Assembly: GCA_024277255.1 (NCBI GenBank)
Contig: JAJRVQ010000170.1
Coordinates: 1 to 64,000 of the forward strand
Direction: 5' to 3'
Origin: Acidobacteriota bacterium
Lineage (GTDB): Bacteria > Acidobacteriota > Thermoanaerobaculia > Multivoradales > SZUA-115
DNA: 64,000 bases
Shown here: one piece after another, positions 8,497 through 18,026 of the stretch
How positions within the stretch are numbered: position 1 is the first letter of the stretch
Layout: every line of letters starts with the position of its first letter
The notes under the pieces: generated by a model
The model's database searches: none
What the model was told of the DNA's origin: nothing
What the model saw: the letters and a program-made list of their open reading frames with translations, nothing else
Made by a program: the position numbers and the translations under genes

Positions 8497-9290
8497 GAGT
8501 GCTCCGGCCGCCGTTCTCGTGGTTTTCGCCGATCACCGTCCTCGTCGCGTGGACGGCTCTCGCAGCCCTTGCTTGCTCGTCGCAGAGCGCATCCGCCCCG
8601 GCACCCGATGCCAAGCCCGAAGAGAAGGGCACTGCGCCGGCGACTCGCCAGCAGCCGGTCGGTTCGAAGGCATCGGATGGCGCCGGCCTGCACCATGGCA
8701 TAGACGTGTCGAGCTACAGCGGCGAGGTGGACTGGGCGAAGGTGCGCGAGGAGGGGCATACCTTCGCCTTCTTAAAGGCGACCGAGGGGGACGACCTGGC
8801 CGATCCGAGCTTTGCGCAGCAGTGGCCGAAGATCAAAGAAGCGGGTTTGATCCGCGGCGCCTATCACTTCTATGTCACCGAAGACGATCCTGAGAAGCAG
8901 GCGAGCTTCTTTATCAAGACCGTTCAGCTAGTCTCAGGCGATCTGGCGCCGGTGGTGGATATTGAGTTGATCGGCAAGAACACTCCGGCCGGTCTCGCCG
9001 AGCGGCTGAAGATTTTCACCACTCGCCTCGAAGAGCACTACGGCGTCAAGCCGATCATCTACACTGCACCCGACTTCTGGGATGAGCACCTCGGTGAAGG
9101 CTTCGGCGACCATCCACTGTGGGTTGCCGAGTACGAAACGGATCAGCCCCGCTTGCCGGTTGGGTGGAGCGACTGGCACCTCTGGCAGTGGCAGGGCGAC
9201 GCGAAGGTTCCGGGAGTCGCCGGGAGCGCTGATCTCAGCAAGGTCAATCGCGTTGGCGTGGACCTGTCGATATTGCTGATCCCTGAGTGA
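8493..9290 (+). CDS. GH25 family lysozyme, lipoprotein
   Basis: A 265-residue protein from GTG 8493. This start is preferred over the track start at 8379 because it gives a signal peptide with lipobox ('LAALAC') and overlaps the upstream mini-ORF. The GH25 (Cpl-1/cellosyl-type) muramidase fold is shown by 'HGIDVSSYSGEVDW', 'FAFLKATEG', 'GAYHFY', 'VVDIEL' and 'WLWQWQG'-like ends; catalytic acids are expected in the DxD/DIE positions. It cleaves peptidoglycan beta-1,4 glycosidic bonds, probably acting on the cell's own wall from the periplasm or on competitors. Confidence 0.9.
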   Translation: MRVLRPPFSWFSPITVLVAWTALAALACSSQSASAPAPDAKPEEKGTAPATRQQPVGSKASDGAGLHHGIDVSSYSGEVDWAKVREEGHTFAFLKATEGDDLADPSFAQQWPKIKEAGLIRGAYHFYVTEDDPEKQASFFIKTVQLVSGDLAPVVDIELIGKNTPAGLAERLKIFTTRLEEHYGVKPIIYTAPDFWDEHLGEGFGDHPLWVAEYETDQPRLPVGWSDWHLWQWQGDAKVPGVAGSADLSKVNRVGVDLSILLIPE

Positions 9291-9334
9291 GCCTTGAGTC
9301 TTACGCTGTGGACCAAGTGGACCCCGGCGTGGCG

Positions 9335-9982
9335 TCAAGGTGGCTCTTCTTGGGGAGGGATCGTCCAAGAGAATGTCAGGGAGACATCGATTCCCGTATC
9401 TGCACCGTCTCCCGTGGTCGACTCCGCGTTGGTACCGCTCGGGCGTAGTTGGCTCGGGTTGTAGACCTCGACTCCGAGGTTGCGTTGCGCCTTCTGCGAC
9501 TTGGTGAACTTCTGCATGCCGCCGTCGTGAAGGCCGAGACGGGCCCTTCGAGCTCTGCCCTCCGCCAGACGAATCGCTTTCACCTGTTGCGCCGAGAGTT
9601 CCGACGACGAAGCCCGCAACGCGAGACCGGCGTCGGCGAGCAAGACGGCGAGATCCTGCCCGGGTTCGTCGCCCACCTGAACCTGCACTTGCACAGGTTT
9701 CCCAGCCCTCGGGATGGATAGACCGCGCACGGAGAAGCTCTCGTTGCGCAGAGTGTCGACGACGAATTCTCGGGCCTCGGCACCCTGGTATTCCACCTTC
9801 TTGCCCACCCCCGGCGGAGTGGGGACCCAGACGCCGGCCAGTTTTAGCTGCACCTTCTTGCCGTCGAGCTGCGCGTTGAGAAGGTCGCCGCGGACTACCC
9901 GCAGATCTTTGAGCTGCGCCTCTGCCGGCAACGTACCAAGAGCCAAAGCCACGACGAACACCAAGACCGAAATCCGCATCAT
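9335..9982 (-). CDS. Secreted staphylococcal-nuclease-fold protein
   Basis: About 215 residues with a signal peptide ('VLVFVVALALGTLPAEA'). The following ~120 residues have the spacing of an SNase/TNase-like domain ('LKLAGVWVPTPP', 'AREFVVDTL', 'DLAVLLADAGLALR', 'LAEGRARRARLGL'). The classical catalytic Arg/Glu residues are not clearly present, so it may be a binding version. ATG 9982 is chosen because GAGGG lies just upstream. It is convergent with the lysozyme gene. Confidence 0.55.
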   Translation of the reverse strand: MMRISVLVFVVALALGTLPAEAQLKDLRVVRGDLLNAQLDGKKVQLKLAGVWVPTPPGVGKKVEYQGAEAREFVVDTLRNESFSVRGLSIPRAGKPVQVQVQVGDEPGQDLAVLLADAGLALRASSSELSAQQVKAIRLAEGRARRARLGLHDGGMQKFTKSQKAQRNLGVEVYNPSQLRPSGTNAESTTGDGADTGIDVSLTFSWTIPPQEEPP

Positions 9983-10170
9983 CTCGCCCTCTCTCATGCG
10001 GGGTTTTTCTAAGTTGAGCCGCAGCCTCCGCCGACCTCACGGCTTTACTGATTAGTGGGTAGCTATAAATCCCTAAAATTCTGCAAGATCCAGGCGCGAT
10101 TGTCAACTATCACTTACCGCGAACTCGTTGGCAAAGGCTGACGGTAGAATGTTCGGAGTCCGACAAGGCC

Positions 10171-10878
10171 ATGAAGATCTCCTTTTCCAGTTCAGCTGAG
10201 CACCGCAAGTTCCTCTTTCTCAGTGGGCTGATCGGATTGGCGGCCAGCTTGGTAGTCGGTACCGGCGAGTTCCTCGTCCACTATGCCGGGGATGCGATGC
10301 ACGGTGGTGCGCCGTATGCCTTCTTTCAAGCCATCGCTCCGGGGCGCCTGGTGGTGGGGCAAGCCCTGATCATCCTTGGCTTACCTTTCTACGCCGTGGG
10401 TTACGCGCATCTGTTCCTGGCGCTACGGCCCGGCAGCCGGAAGCTCGCGGTGGCGGTCTTCCTGCTCGGTGTGGCCTCGTTCAGCATTGGTGGGGTTTGG
10501 GTCGGGTCGAGAGCCTTCTTGGGATCGGTCGTGCAGATCCTCGCTGACCAGTCCGCTCCCGCTACTCTGGCCCGGCTCCTCGAGCGCTACGATCTCTTGC
10601 TTGAGAATCTGGTGCAGATCCTGCGACTTCTCGTCGTCGCCAATTCGGCTCTCTTCGCCGTCGCCGTGCTGCGCTTTCGCACCCTCTATCCCCGCTGGAT
10701 GGCGGCGTTCAATCCGGCTGTGTTGTTGGCGATCGTCTTTCTGCTCTTCTTCCAGTGGCCGGCAGTGGGGGATTTTCTGGCTCCGACGGCGATGAACGTC
10801 GCTCACTTTGCGATGTTCACCGCCTCACTGCTGGCGCTGCGACGATCTTGCGACTCAGGGGGCGCCGAGGGGTCCTAG
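10171..10878 (+). CDS. Integral membrane protein, DUF6796-like
   Basis: A 235-residue protein with about six hydrophobic segments, including 'GLIGLAASLVVGTGEFLVHY' and 'LGLPFYAVGYAHLFLAL'. The pattern recalls the DUF6796 membrane family, whose function is unknown. It stands alone between the SNase-like gene and the copper island. The 250 nt after it hold no ORF I can support. Confidence 0.6.
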   Translation: MKISFSSSAEHRKFLFLSGLIGLAASLVVGTGEFLVHYAGDAMHGGAPYAFFQAIAPGRLVVGQALIILGLPFYAVGYAHLFLALRPGSRKLAVAVFLLGVASFSIGGVWVGSRAFLGSVVQILADQSAPATLARLLERYDLLLENLVQILRLLVVANSALFAVAVLRFRTLYPRWMAAFNPAVLLAIVFLLFFQWPAVGDFLAPTAMNVAHFAMFTASLLALRRSCDSGGAEGS

Positions 10879-11129
10879 AGGCCCGGCAGGCAGAAGGTGC
10901 CGGTGGGTGGCCGGCGGAGTTCCTGGGCTGCGACGCTGGTGATGCGAACCTCGCGGTGCAGTTCCGCCCCGGCCTCGCCGGGGAGTTCGGCGAAATCGGC
11001 TCGGCTCTTCCCGTTCGTTTTTCCCCTGCCTATAGGTGCGGCGAGAACCGAATGGGGAGACTGAGGCCGGTAGCGCTCGGCATCCTCTCGCCCTTGCGCC
11101 CTGCCCGAGCTTCGACTACCATCAAGAAG

Positions 11130-11585
11130 ATGGCGAATCGTCCACTCTGCGGAGTGCTTATCCTGCTGTTTCTTCTCGCGCCGCTCAGTGCGGCGTACTG
11201 TGAGAAGTGCACGGCGGGTGGCTGCGACCTTGAGATGATGGCCAATCGTGCCACGGTTCATGTCGCCGCCGAGAGTGCTGCCGAGGAGCCGGCAGCTGGC
11301 GGACACTGCCCGCAGGCGCAACAGAACGCCGAAGATCCGGCGCTTTGCCTTTCGCCGGCTTCGATGACGATGGTGGCGGATTGCTGCGCCATGACCGCGG
11401 GCTCAGACTCCGGCGAATCAGCCCTCCTGGTGATCGCCGCGGCACTCGATCTCGCCGTGGGACCCAGCGGCACGATCGAAGATGTCCCCGCTGTCCAACC
11501 GCAGAGGTGGGAAGGGCTGTGGCGTCAGCCGCAGCACCTGCCGCCACAGCCTCTCTACACGCTCCACAGCGCTTTCCTCATTTGA
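11130..11585 (+). CDS. Secreted Cys/Met-containing protein at head of copper operon
   Basis: A 151-residue protein from ATG 11130, chosen because the signal peptide ('GVLILLFLLAPLSAAYC') begins there; the longer track ORF starts in unrelated sequence. The mature part has several Cys and Met ('CEKCTAGGCDLEMM', 'MTMVADCCAM') but no named domain. It lies 68 nt before cusC in the same direction. A periplasmic metal-binding accessory role is inferred from composition and position only. Confidence 0.65.
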   Translation: MANRPLCGVLILLFLLAPLSAAYCEKCTAGGCDLEMMANRATVHVAAESAAEEPAAGGHCPQAQQNAEDPALCLSPASMTMVADCCAMTAGSDSGESALLVIAAALDLAVGPSGTIEDVPAVQPQRWEGLWRQPQHLPPQPLYTLHSAFLI

Positions 11586-11653
11586 TTCTCACTTCGGTGT
11601 AGCGGCTGCCGCGCCTCTTCGGCGCGCAGCGAACTCTACTCGAAAGGAGAATC

Positions 11654-13081
11654 ATGCTTCACAGGAAGAGCCTGTCCTGGCTGGTGATCAGCCAGGCGAT
11701 CATGCTGGGTGCCGCGGCTACGGTGGCCATCGCTCAGCCGCCAGAAATACCGGAGTCCTCTGCACGGGTTCCGGCTGACCATAGCGGGCGAGAGTCGGCG
11801 CCGGCGGGAAGTCCCTCGTCGGCTAGACCGTCCGAGAGCTTGCTGCAATCGATCGACAACGCCGCCTTGCGCCAACTTGTGTCCGAGGTGCTCGAACGCA
11901 ATCCGGACATTGCCCGCGCCAGGCAGCAGGCTGCCGCGGTGGCCGCCCGGGCGCCGCAGGTGCGTGCCCTGCCGGATCCGGTAGCCGCGTGGACCCTCTT
12001 TGTGCTGCCGGTGGAAACCCGCGTCGGCGCGCAACGGCTCAGTGCCTCCATCCGCCAGAAGTTTCCCTGGTTCGGCAAACTGGCGCTCAAGGAGCAGGCG
12101 GCGCTCTACGCCGCGGCTGCGGCCGAAGCCAATGTCGAGACGATTCGTCTCGACATGCTCACCGACGCCCGCCGCTTGGCCTATGAACTGAGTTTCCTCG
12201 CTGCACAAGAGGGGATCGTCAAAGCGGAGCGCGGGATTCTCGACCGCTTCGAGCAGGCGGCGCAGGCTCGCTATTCGGCGGGGACCGGGTTGCAGCAGGA
12301 GAGTGTGCGCATTCAGGCGCAGATCACCCGGGTAGACACCCGTCTGCTCGAGATCTCGGAACGCCGAGCCTCGCTGCTGGCGGCCCTCAACGCCCTACGT
12401 GACCGGCCCTCCGACGAACCGGTGGCAGCTGTGCCCCTGCCTGAACCGCAAGAGCCGGTGTTCGACCGCGGTGGGCTGCTGAACGATGCTCGGGCGCGGC
12501 GCCCGGAGTTGGCGGCGGCAGCGGCCAAGATCGCCGCCGCGGGGACGCTCGCCGAACTCGCCGAGAAGAACTTCCGTCCCGATGTCACTTTCGGGGTGTC
12601 CTACACCGCCGTGGAACGGCGCGACGATGCCGCCGGCCGCGCCAATCCGCCGGCGAGCAACGGCGACGACATTCTCGCTCTGACCGGCTCGCTCAACCTG
12701 CCGGTCTGGCGACACAAGCTCAAAGCGGGAGTGGAGGAGGCGCAGGCTTCTCGCTGGGCGGCTGAGGAGGGCGAACGGCGGATCCTAGCCGCTATTGAAC
12801 GGTCGATCGGCGACCTCACTGCTCGCATGCCGCTGCTTTTCGACCATTGGCAGTTGCTGGAAACAGTGTTGCGAGTCCAGGCGCGCGAGGCGCTGCGCTC
12901 CGCTGAAACGGCCTATACCACCGGCAGGCTGAACGCGGTGGATCTACTGGACGCTGAAGTCGTCCTCTTTGAAGTGCGCATCGCCACCGCGCGAACCCGA
13001 ACGGACCTCGCCGTGGCCCAGGTGGAACTCGAACGCGCGGTAGCAGGACCTTCACAGGAGAGTCGTGATGATGACCGATAA
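11654..13081 (+). CDS. cusC: TolC-family outer-membrane efflux protein (CusC/CzcC-like)
   Basis: A 475-residue outer-membrane channel of an RND metal efflux system. It has a signal peptide, two long helical OEP repeats and the typical late motif 'AETAYTTGRLNAVDLLDAEVVLFEV'. AAAGGAG lies just before the ATG. It overlaps cusB by about 14 nt. The partners (cusB, cusA) and copper-binding neighbours suggest monovalent copper/silver export. Confidence 0.88.
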   Translation: MLHRKSLSWLVISQAIMLGAAATVAIAQPPEIPESSARVPADHSGRESAPAGSPSSARPSESLLQSIDNAALRQLVSEVLERNPDIARARQQAAAVAARAPQVRALPDPVAAWTLFVLPVETRVGAQRLSASIRQKFPWFGKLALKEQAALYAAAAAEANVETIRLDMLTDARRLAYELSFLAAQEGIVKAERGILDRFEQAAQARYSAGTGLQQESVRIQAQITRVDTRLLEISERRASLLAALNALRDRPSDEPVAAVPLPEPQEPVFDRGGLLNDARARRPELAAAAAKIAAAGTLAELAEKNFRPDVTFGVSYTAVERRDDAAGRANPPASNGDDILALTGSLNLPVWRHKLKAGVEEAQASRWAAEEGERRILAAIERSIGDLTARMPLLFDHWQLLETVLRVQAREALRSAETAYTTGRLNAVDLLDAEVVLFEVRIATARTRTDLAVAQVELERAVAGPSQESRDDDR

Positions 13082-14330
13082 GAATGACCGCAAGAAGACG
13101 ATCCGCTCGGTGATCCTGATCATCGTCGCCGTTGCCGCCGGCGTTGGGCTGGCACAGCTTCTGCCGCCCGACCTGTTCGGTCTGCGCGGTGGATCGGCTA
13201 CGGCGAAAATGGAAGCCACCGCCGCCAAGACGGACAAGCAGCTGTGGACCTGCGGTATGCACCCGCACGTCATCGAGGAGGAGCCGGGGCAATGCCCGAT
13301 CTGCGCCATGGATCTGGTGCCCATGCGCGGTCTCGAAGAGGATCACGCGGGCCACGATCACGCCGCAGCCGAGGAGCGCTGGATCTGTCCAGACCATCCG
13401 AACATCGTTGAGGATGGCCCGGGGGAGTGCCCGATCGACGGTAGCCAGCTGGTGCGGGCGCCGGTAGAGGAGGCCGCGGCCTCGACATCGAGTTCGACCG
13501 GTGGACCCCGCAAGATCCTCTTCTATCGCAATCCGATGGACCCGGCGATCACCTCGCCGGTGCCGGCCAAGGACAGCATGGGGATGGACTACGTGCCGGT
13601 CTACGACGACGCGGCGGGTAGCGCGGGCGAGTCCGGTGCGACGGTGCGCATCGATCCGGCGGTGGTGCAGAACATGAACGTTCGCACCGAGGTGGTCGAA
13701 CGCCGCGACCTCACCCAGCCGATCCGCACCGTCGGCTACCTGGAATTCGACCAGCAGCGCATGGTCACCGTCACCACCAAGTATTCCGGCTGGGTCGAGA
13801 AGGTCTACGTCAACTATGTCGGCGAGAAGGTGCGCCGGGGCCAGCCTCTGTTCGAGGTCTACTCGCCCGAACTGGTGCAGACCGAGCAGGAGTTGCTTTC
13901 GGCGCTGGAATTCGTCCGCCAGTTGAGCGATGCGCCCGAAGATGCCCGCGAACGTGCCGAGTCGCTGGTGGATTCAGCGCGCACGAGGCTGGGCTACTGG
14001 GACATTTCCAAGAAACAGATCGCACGACTGGAAGAGACCGGCGAGGTCTTCCGGACGCTCAAGGTGGCGGCCCCATCCAACGGGTTGGTGATGAAGCGCA
14101 TGGCAGGTCTCGAGGGCATGGCGATCAAGCCGGCATGGAGATCTTCCACATCGCCGATCTGGCTAGCCTGTGGATCTCGGTGGAGCTCTTCGAGGATCAC
14201 ATCGCCTGGATCCGCGAAGGGACCTCGGCGCAGATCGAGCTGGCCTACTTCCCGGGCAAGACCTTCAACGGCAAGGTGCGTTTCTTGGAACCCGAGTTGT
14301 CGGAGAAGACGCGCACCATGCGGGCGATGA
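13068..14330 (+). CDS. cusB: CusB-like RND adaptor, N-terminal part (frameshifted)
   Basis: The periplasmic adaptor that hands metal to CusA. After an N-terminal helix come two heavy-metal-binding domains ('WTCGMHPHVIEEEPGQCPIC', 'WICPDHPNIVEDGPGECPID') and a third degenerate one ('FYRNPMDPAI'). The hairpin and lipoyl regions follow. The frame is true up to 'GLEGMAIKP' near nt 14130, after which the ORF reads nonsense to 14330. The continuation is in another frame (14135-14776). ATG 13068 sits 7 nt after AGGAG. One G missing in 'CCGG(G)CATGG' would explain the break. Confidence 0.8.
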   Translation: MMTDKNDRKKTIRSVILIIVAVAAGVGLAQLLPPDLFGLRGGSATAKMEATAAKTDKQLWTCGMHPHVIEEEPGQCPICAMDLVPMRGLEEDHAGHDHAAAEERWICPDHPNIVEDGPGECPIDGSQLVRAPVEEAAASTSSSTGGPRKILFYRNPMDPAITSPVPAKDSMGMDYVPVYDDAAGSAGESGATVRIDPAVVQNMNVRTEVVERRDLTQPIRTVGYLEFDQQRMVTVTTKYSGWVEKVYVNYVGEKVRRGQPLFEVYSPELVQTEQELLSALEFVRQLSDAPEDARERAESLVDSARTRLGYWDISKKQIARLEETGEVFRTLKVAAPSNGLVMKRMAGLEGMAIKPAWRSSTSPIWLACGSRWSSSRITSPGSAKGPRRRSSWPTSRARPSTARCVSWNPSCRRRRAPCGR

Positions 14331-14776
14331 TCGAGCTGCCCAACCCTGAAGGGCGGCTGCGCAAGGGGATGTACGCCACGGTGAAGTTCCAACCGGTGGT
14401 CGTCCACGATGCGGTCGCCGTACCGGCTCAGGCGGTGCTGCGCACCGGGCTACGCAATGTCGTGGTGGTGGCTCTCGGTGAGGGCCGCTTCGCGCCGCGC
14501 GAGGTGACATTGGGCCACGAGGCTGAAGGGTATGCCCAGGTTCTCAGCGGTCTCGAAGTGGGAGCGGAGGTCGTCACCTCGGCGCAGTTCCTCCTCGATT
14601 CCGAATCCAAGCTGCGCGAAGCCATTCAGAAGATGATCGCCGAGCGCAGCGCGGGGAAGGAGTCCGGAATGGTGAAGCCGGCGAGTGGCACAGGCAGCGA
14701 TATGAACGGAATGGACGGCGACAGCGACATGAACGGCGATATGGATGGCGACGACAGCCACGCCGGGCAGCCGTAG
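14135..14776 (+). CDS. cusB: CusB-like RND adaptor, C-terminal part (frameshifted)
   Basis: It continues the adaptor directly ('MEIFHIADLASLWISVELFEDHIAWI'), covering the beta-barrel and membrane-proximal domains. The last ~40 residues are rich in Met, Asp, Ser and His ('SDMNGDMDGDDSHAG'), a likely metal-binding tail. The ATG at 14135 is an internal Met of the intact protein and has no convincing ribosome binding site, so separate expression of a working half is doubtful. cusA starts 12 nt downstream. Confidence 0.8.
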   Translation: MEIFHIADLASLWISVELFEDHIAWIREGTSAQIELAYFPGKTFNGKVRFLEPELSEKTRTMRAMIELPNPEGRLRKGMYATVKFQPVVVHDAVAVPAQAVLRTGLRNVVVVALGEGRFAPREVTLGHEAEGYAQVLSGLEVGAEVVTSAQFLLDSESKLREAIQKMIAERSAGKESGMVKPASGTGSDMNGMDGDSDMNGDMDGDDSHAGQP

Positions 14777-14788
14777 GGAGGCACGGCG

Positions 14789-17700
14789 ATGCTCAACCGT
14801 CTCATCGAATGGTCTCTGAAGAATCAGCTCCTGGTGGTCGTGGCTCTGTTGCTCGCCGTCATGGGCGGTGTCTGGTCGATTCGCACCACGCGGGTCGACG
14901 CCATCCCCGATCTTTCCGACGTGCAGGTGATCATCTACACGGAGTTTCCGGGGCAGGCGCCCCAGGTGATCGAGGATCAGGTGACCTATCCCTTGACCTC
15001 CAAGATGTTGTCGGTGCCCTTTGCCAAGGTGGTGCGCGGCTACTCCTTCTTCGGCTACTCGTTCGTCTACGTGATTTTCGAGGATGGTACCGATCTCTAC
15101 TGGGCGCGGTCGCGGGTTCTGGAGTACCTATCGGGGCTCACCGGCAAGCTGCCGCCCGGAGTGGCCCCGCAGCTCGGCCCCGACGCCACCGGTGTGGGCT
15201 GGGCCTTCATGTACGTACTCAACTCGCCCGAACGTTCGCTGGCCGAGCTGCGCAGCTTTCAGGATTGGTACCTGCAATACGGCCTCTCGTCGGTCGACGG
15301 AGTCTCGGAGGTCGCTTCGATCGGCGGCTTTGTGCGCCAGTACCAGGTGGAGGTCGATCCGGTTCGTCTGCGCGCCTACAGCATACCGCTGAAGACGATC
15401 AAGCAGGCGATTCAACAGTCCAACATCGACGTCGGCGGCCGTCTTCTGGAGATGGCCGAACGGGAGTTCATGGTCCGCGGGCGCGGCTATGTCAAGGATG
15501 TTCGCGACCTGGAGAACATCGTCCTCAGCGCTGGGCCGGGGGGCGTTCCGGTGTTGCTCAAGGACGTGGCCCGGGTGGTGATCGGGCCGGAAATCCGCCG
15601 TGGCCTGGCCGATTGGAACGGCGAAGGCGAGACGGTGGGCGGCATCGTCGTGGTGCGCTCCGGCGCCGACACCCGGACCACCATTCAGCGGGTCAAGGAG
15701 AAGCTGGAGGAACTCAAGGCCGGCCTGCCGGACGATGTCGAGATCGAGATCGCCTATGACCGTAGCGGCTTGATCGAGCGTTCCATCGCCACCTTGACCG
15801 ATACCTTGATCGAGGAACTGGCGGTGGTCTCGTTGATATGCATCCTCTTCCTCTTTCACTTCCGCTCCGCCTTCGTCGCCATCGTGTCGATTCCGCTGTC
15901 GATTCTGATGGCTTTCATCCTCATGCGGATCCAGGGGCTGGGGGCGAACATCATGTCCTTGGGAGGGATCGCCATCTCCATTGGAGTTTTGGTCGACGCC
16001 GCCATCATCATGGTGGAAAACGCCCACAAGCACTACGAGGAATGGCAAGGCAAACGCAGCCACTTCGAGATCATCCTGCGCTCGGCGCAGGAGGTCGGTC
16101 CGACCCTCTTCTTTACCTTGCTGGTAATCACCGTCTCGTTCATGCCGGTCTTTACCCTGCAAGCGCAGGAGGGGAGGCTATTCAGCCCGCTGGCATTCAC
16201 CAAAACCTATGCCATGGGCATGTCGGCGATCCTGGCGGTGACCGTGGTTCCGATACTGATGTTCTGGTTCGTGCGCGGCAAGATTCACGGCGAGGCCAAG
16301 CACCCGGTGTCGCGGTTGCTGCGCTACCTCTACACGCCGGTGCTGCACCTGGCGCTGCGCTGGCGTTGGCTGGTGATCGCTGCCATGATCGTCCTCCTGG
16401 CGGTGACGGTGATTCCCATGCAGCGCATCGGTTCGGAGTTCATGCCGCCGCTGTGGGAGGGAGATCTGCTCTACATGCCGACCACCTTCCCAGGACTCTC
16501 GATCACCAAGGCGAAGGAGATCTTGCAGCAGACCGACAAGATCATCCGCACCTTCCCGGAGGTGGAATCGGTCTTCGGCAAGGTGGGCCGAGCAGAGACC
16601 GCCACCGATCCGGCTCCGCTGTCGATGATCGAGACCACCATCGTGCTCAAGGATCCCAGCGAGTGGCGAGAGGGACTCACCCGCGACGAACTGATCGCCG
16701 AGATGGATCGCGCGGTACAGATTCCGGGTCTGACCAACGCCTGGACGATGCCGATCAAGACCCGCATCGACATGCTCTCGACCGGCATCAAGACCCCGGT
16801 GGGGATCAAGATCGGCGGCCCGGATCTGCGTACCTTGGAGGAGATCGCCCAGCGGGTGGAAACGGTGGTCAAGCCGCTGCCGGGGACCCTCTCGGCCTAC
16901 GCCGAGCGGGTGATGGGCGGCAGCTACCTCGACTTCGACATCGATCGCGAGGCCGCCGCCCGCTTCGGCATCAAGGTCGGCGACATCCAAGATGTCATTC
17001 GCTCCGCCGTCGGCGGCATGAACGTCTCGTGGACGGTCGAAGGGCTCGAGCGCTATCCGATCAACGTGCGCTACCCGCGGGAGCTGCGCGACAGCCCGTC
17101 GGCGCTCGGCGAGATTCTAGTGGCCACACCGATGGGCGGCCAGGTGCCGCTGCGCCAGCTCGGCAATCTCGAACTGCGCGATGGACCGCCGGGGATCAAG
17201 TCGGAAGGGGCTCGGCCCAACGCCTGGATCTACGTCGATCTGCGCGGCGTCGATGTCGGCTCTTGGGTAGAGCGGGCCAAGGAGGAGGTTGCCGCCAAGG
17301 TGGAGATGCCGCCCGGCTACACCATCTTCTGGTCGGGCCAGTACGAGTACATGCAGCGGGCGAAGGAGCGACTTGTTCTCATCGTGCCGATCACCCTCTT
17401 CCTGATCTTCTTGATCCTCTACTTCCACACCCAGTCGTTGATCAAGACTGCCATCGTGCTGTCGGCGATCCCCTTCTCCTTGGTGGGATCGGTTTGGTTG
17501 ATGGACTTCTTGGACTACAACTGGTCGGTAGCGGTGGTCGTCGGCCTGATCGCCTTGGCGGGATTGGCGGCAGAGACCGGAGTGGTGATGTTGCTCTACC
17601 TCGACATCGCCTACGACCGCTGGAAAGAGCAAGGCCGCATGCTCACCTTCTCGCACCTGCGCGAGGCGGTCGATCACGGTGCCGTGCAGCGCATTCGGCC

Positions 17701-17959
17701 CAAGATGATGACCGTCGCCGCTACCTTCTTTTCCCTCGTGCCGATCCTGTGGGCGACCGGCACCGGCTCCGACGTCATGCGGCGCATCGCCGCACCGATG
17801 GTCGGTGGCGTCTTTACCTCGTTCGTGGCCGAGCTGGTGGTCTTTCCGGCGATCTACTTCCTCTGGCGGGGTATCGGCCTCGAAAGAACCGCACTCTTCG
17901 CTGGCGACGATGGAGAGAACGGCGATGGAGAAGTGGAAGAGAGTTCAGCTCCCGCATGA
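14789..17959 (+). CDS. cusA: CusA-like heavy-metal RND efflux transporter
   Basis: A 1056-residue inner-membrane proton/metal antiporter of the HME-RND family, normal length. It shows the conserved start 'NRLIEWSLKNQLLVV', 'VDAIPDLSDVQVIIYTEFPGQAPQVIEDQVTYPL' and the two sets of transmembrane helices with large periplasmic loops. Methionines in the periplasmic domain and the neighbouring Cu-type genes favour Cu(I)/Ag(I) over Zn/Co. The long overlapping ORF at 15838-18030 is a GC-driven shadow. Confidence 0.93.
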   Translation: MLNRLIEWSLKNQLLVVVALLLAVMGGVWSIRTTRVDAIPDLSDVQVIIYTEFPGQAPQVIEDQVTYPLTSKMLSVPFAKVVRGYSFFGYSFVYVIFEDGTDLYWARSRVLEYLSGLTGKLPPGVAPQLGPDATGVGWAFMYVLNSPERSLAELRSFQDWYLQYGLSSVDGVSEVASIGGFVRQYQVEVDPVRLRAYSIPLKTIKQAIQQSNIDVGGRLLEMAEREFMVRGRGYVKDVRDLENIVLSAGPGGVPVLLKDVARVVIGPEIRRGLADWNGEGETVGGIVVVRSGADTRTTIQRVKEKLEELKAGLPDDVEIEIAYDRSGLIERSIATLTDTLIEELAVVSLICILFLFHFRSAFVAIVSIPLSILMAFILMRIQGLGANIMSLGGIAISIGVLVDAAIIMVENAHKHYEEWQGKRSHFEIILRSAQEVGPTLFFTLLVITVSFMPVFTLQAQEGRLFSPLAFTKTYAMGMSAILAVTVVPILMFWFVRGKIHGEAKHPVSRLLRYLYTPVLHLALRWRWLVIAAMIVLLAVTVIPMQRIGSEFMPPLWEGDLLYMPTTFPGLSITKAKEILQQTDKIIRTFPEVESVFGKVGRAETATDPAPLSMIETTIVLKDPSEWREGLTRDELIAEMDRAVQIPGLTNAWTMPIKTRIDMLSTGIKTPVGIKIGGPDLRTLEEIAQRVETVVKPLPGTLSAYAERVMGGSYLDFDIDREAAARFGIKVGDIQDVIRSAVGGMNVSWTVEGLERYPINVRYPRELRDSPSALGEILVATPMGGQVPLRQLGNLELRDGPPGIKSEGARPNAWIYVDLRGVDVGSWVERAKEEVAAKVEMPPGYTIFWSGQYEYMQRAKERLVLIVPITLFLIFLILYFHTQSLIKTAIVLSAIPFSLVGSVWLMDFLDYNWSVAVVVGLIALAGLAAETGVVMLLYLDIAYDRWKEQGRMLTFSHLREAVDHGAVQRIRPKMMTVAATFFSLVPILWATGTGSDVMRRIAAPMVGGVFTSFVAELVVFPAIYFLWRGIGLERTALFAGDDGENGDGEVEESSAPA

Positions 17960-17976
17960 ATCACCACCCAACAACC

Positions 17977-18000
17977 GCGGGTGACCTCGGGGCCACCCGC
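17977..18000 (+). terminator. Hairpin after cusA
   Basis: GCGGGTG and CACCCGC form a perfect 7-bp stem around a 10-nt loop between cusA and the next gene. There is no T-run (TCTC follows), so it may reduce rather than stop read-through, or protect the cusCBA message 3' end. Confidence 0.35.
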
Positions 18001-18026
18001 TCTCACTCCAAGCAAGGAAACCAAGA

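Noticed and set aside
10879-11129. Minus-strand ORF tail (10875-11321) before the copper operon
   Set aside because: It runs antisense into the signal-peptide gene at 11130, has no recognisable domain and fits a shadow frame.
14100-14140. Programmed frameshift in cusB
   Set aside because: No slippery heptamer or downstream structure; a lost G in a short run is the simpler reading.
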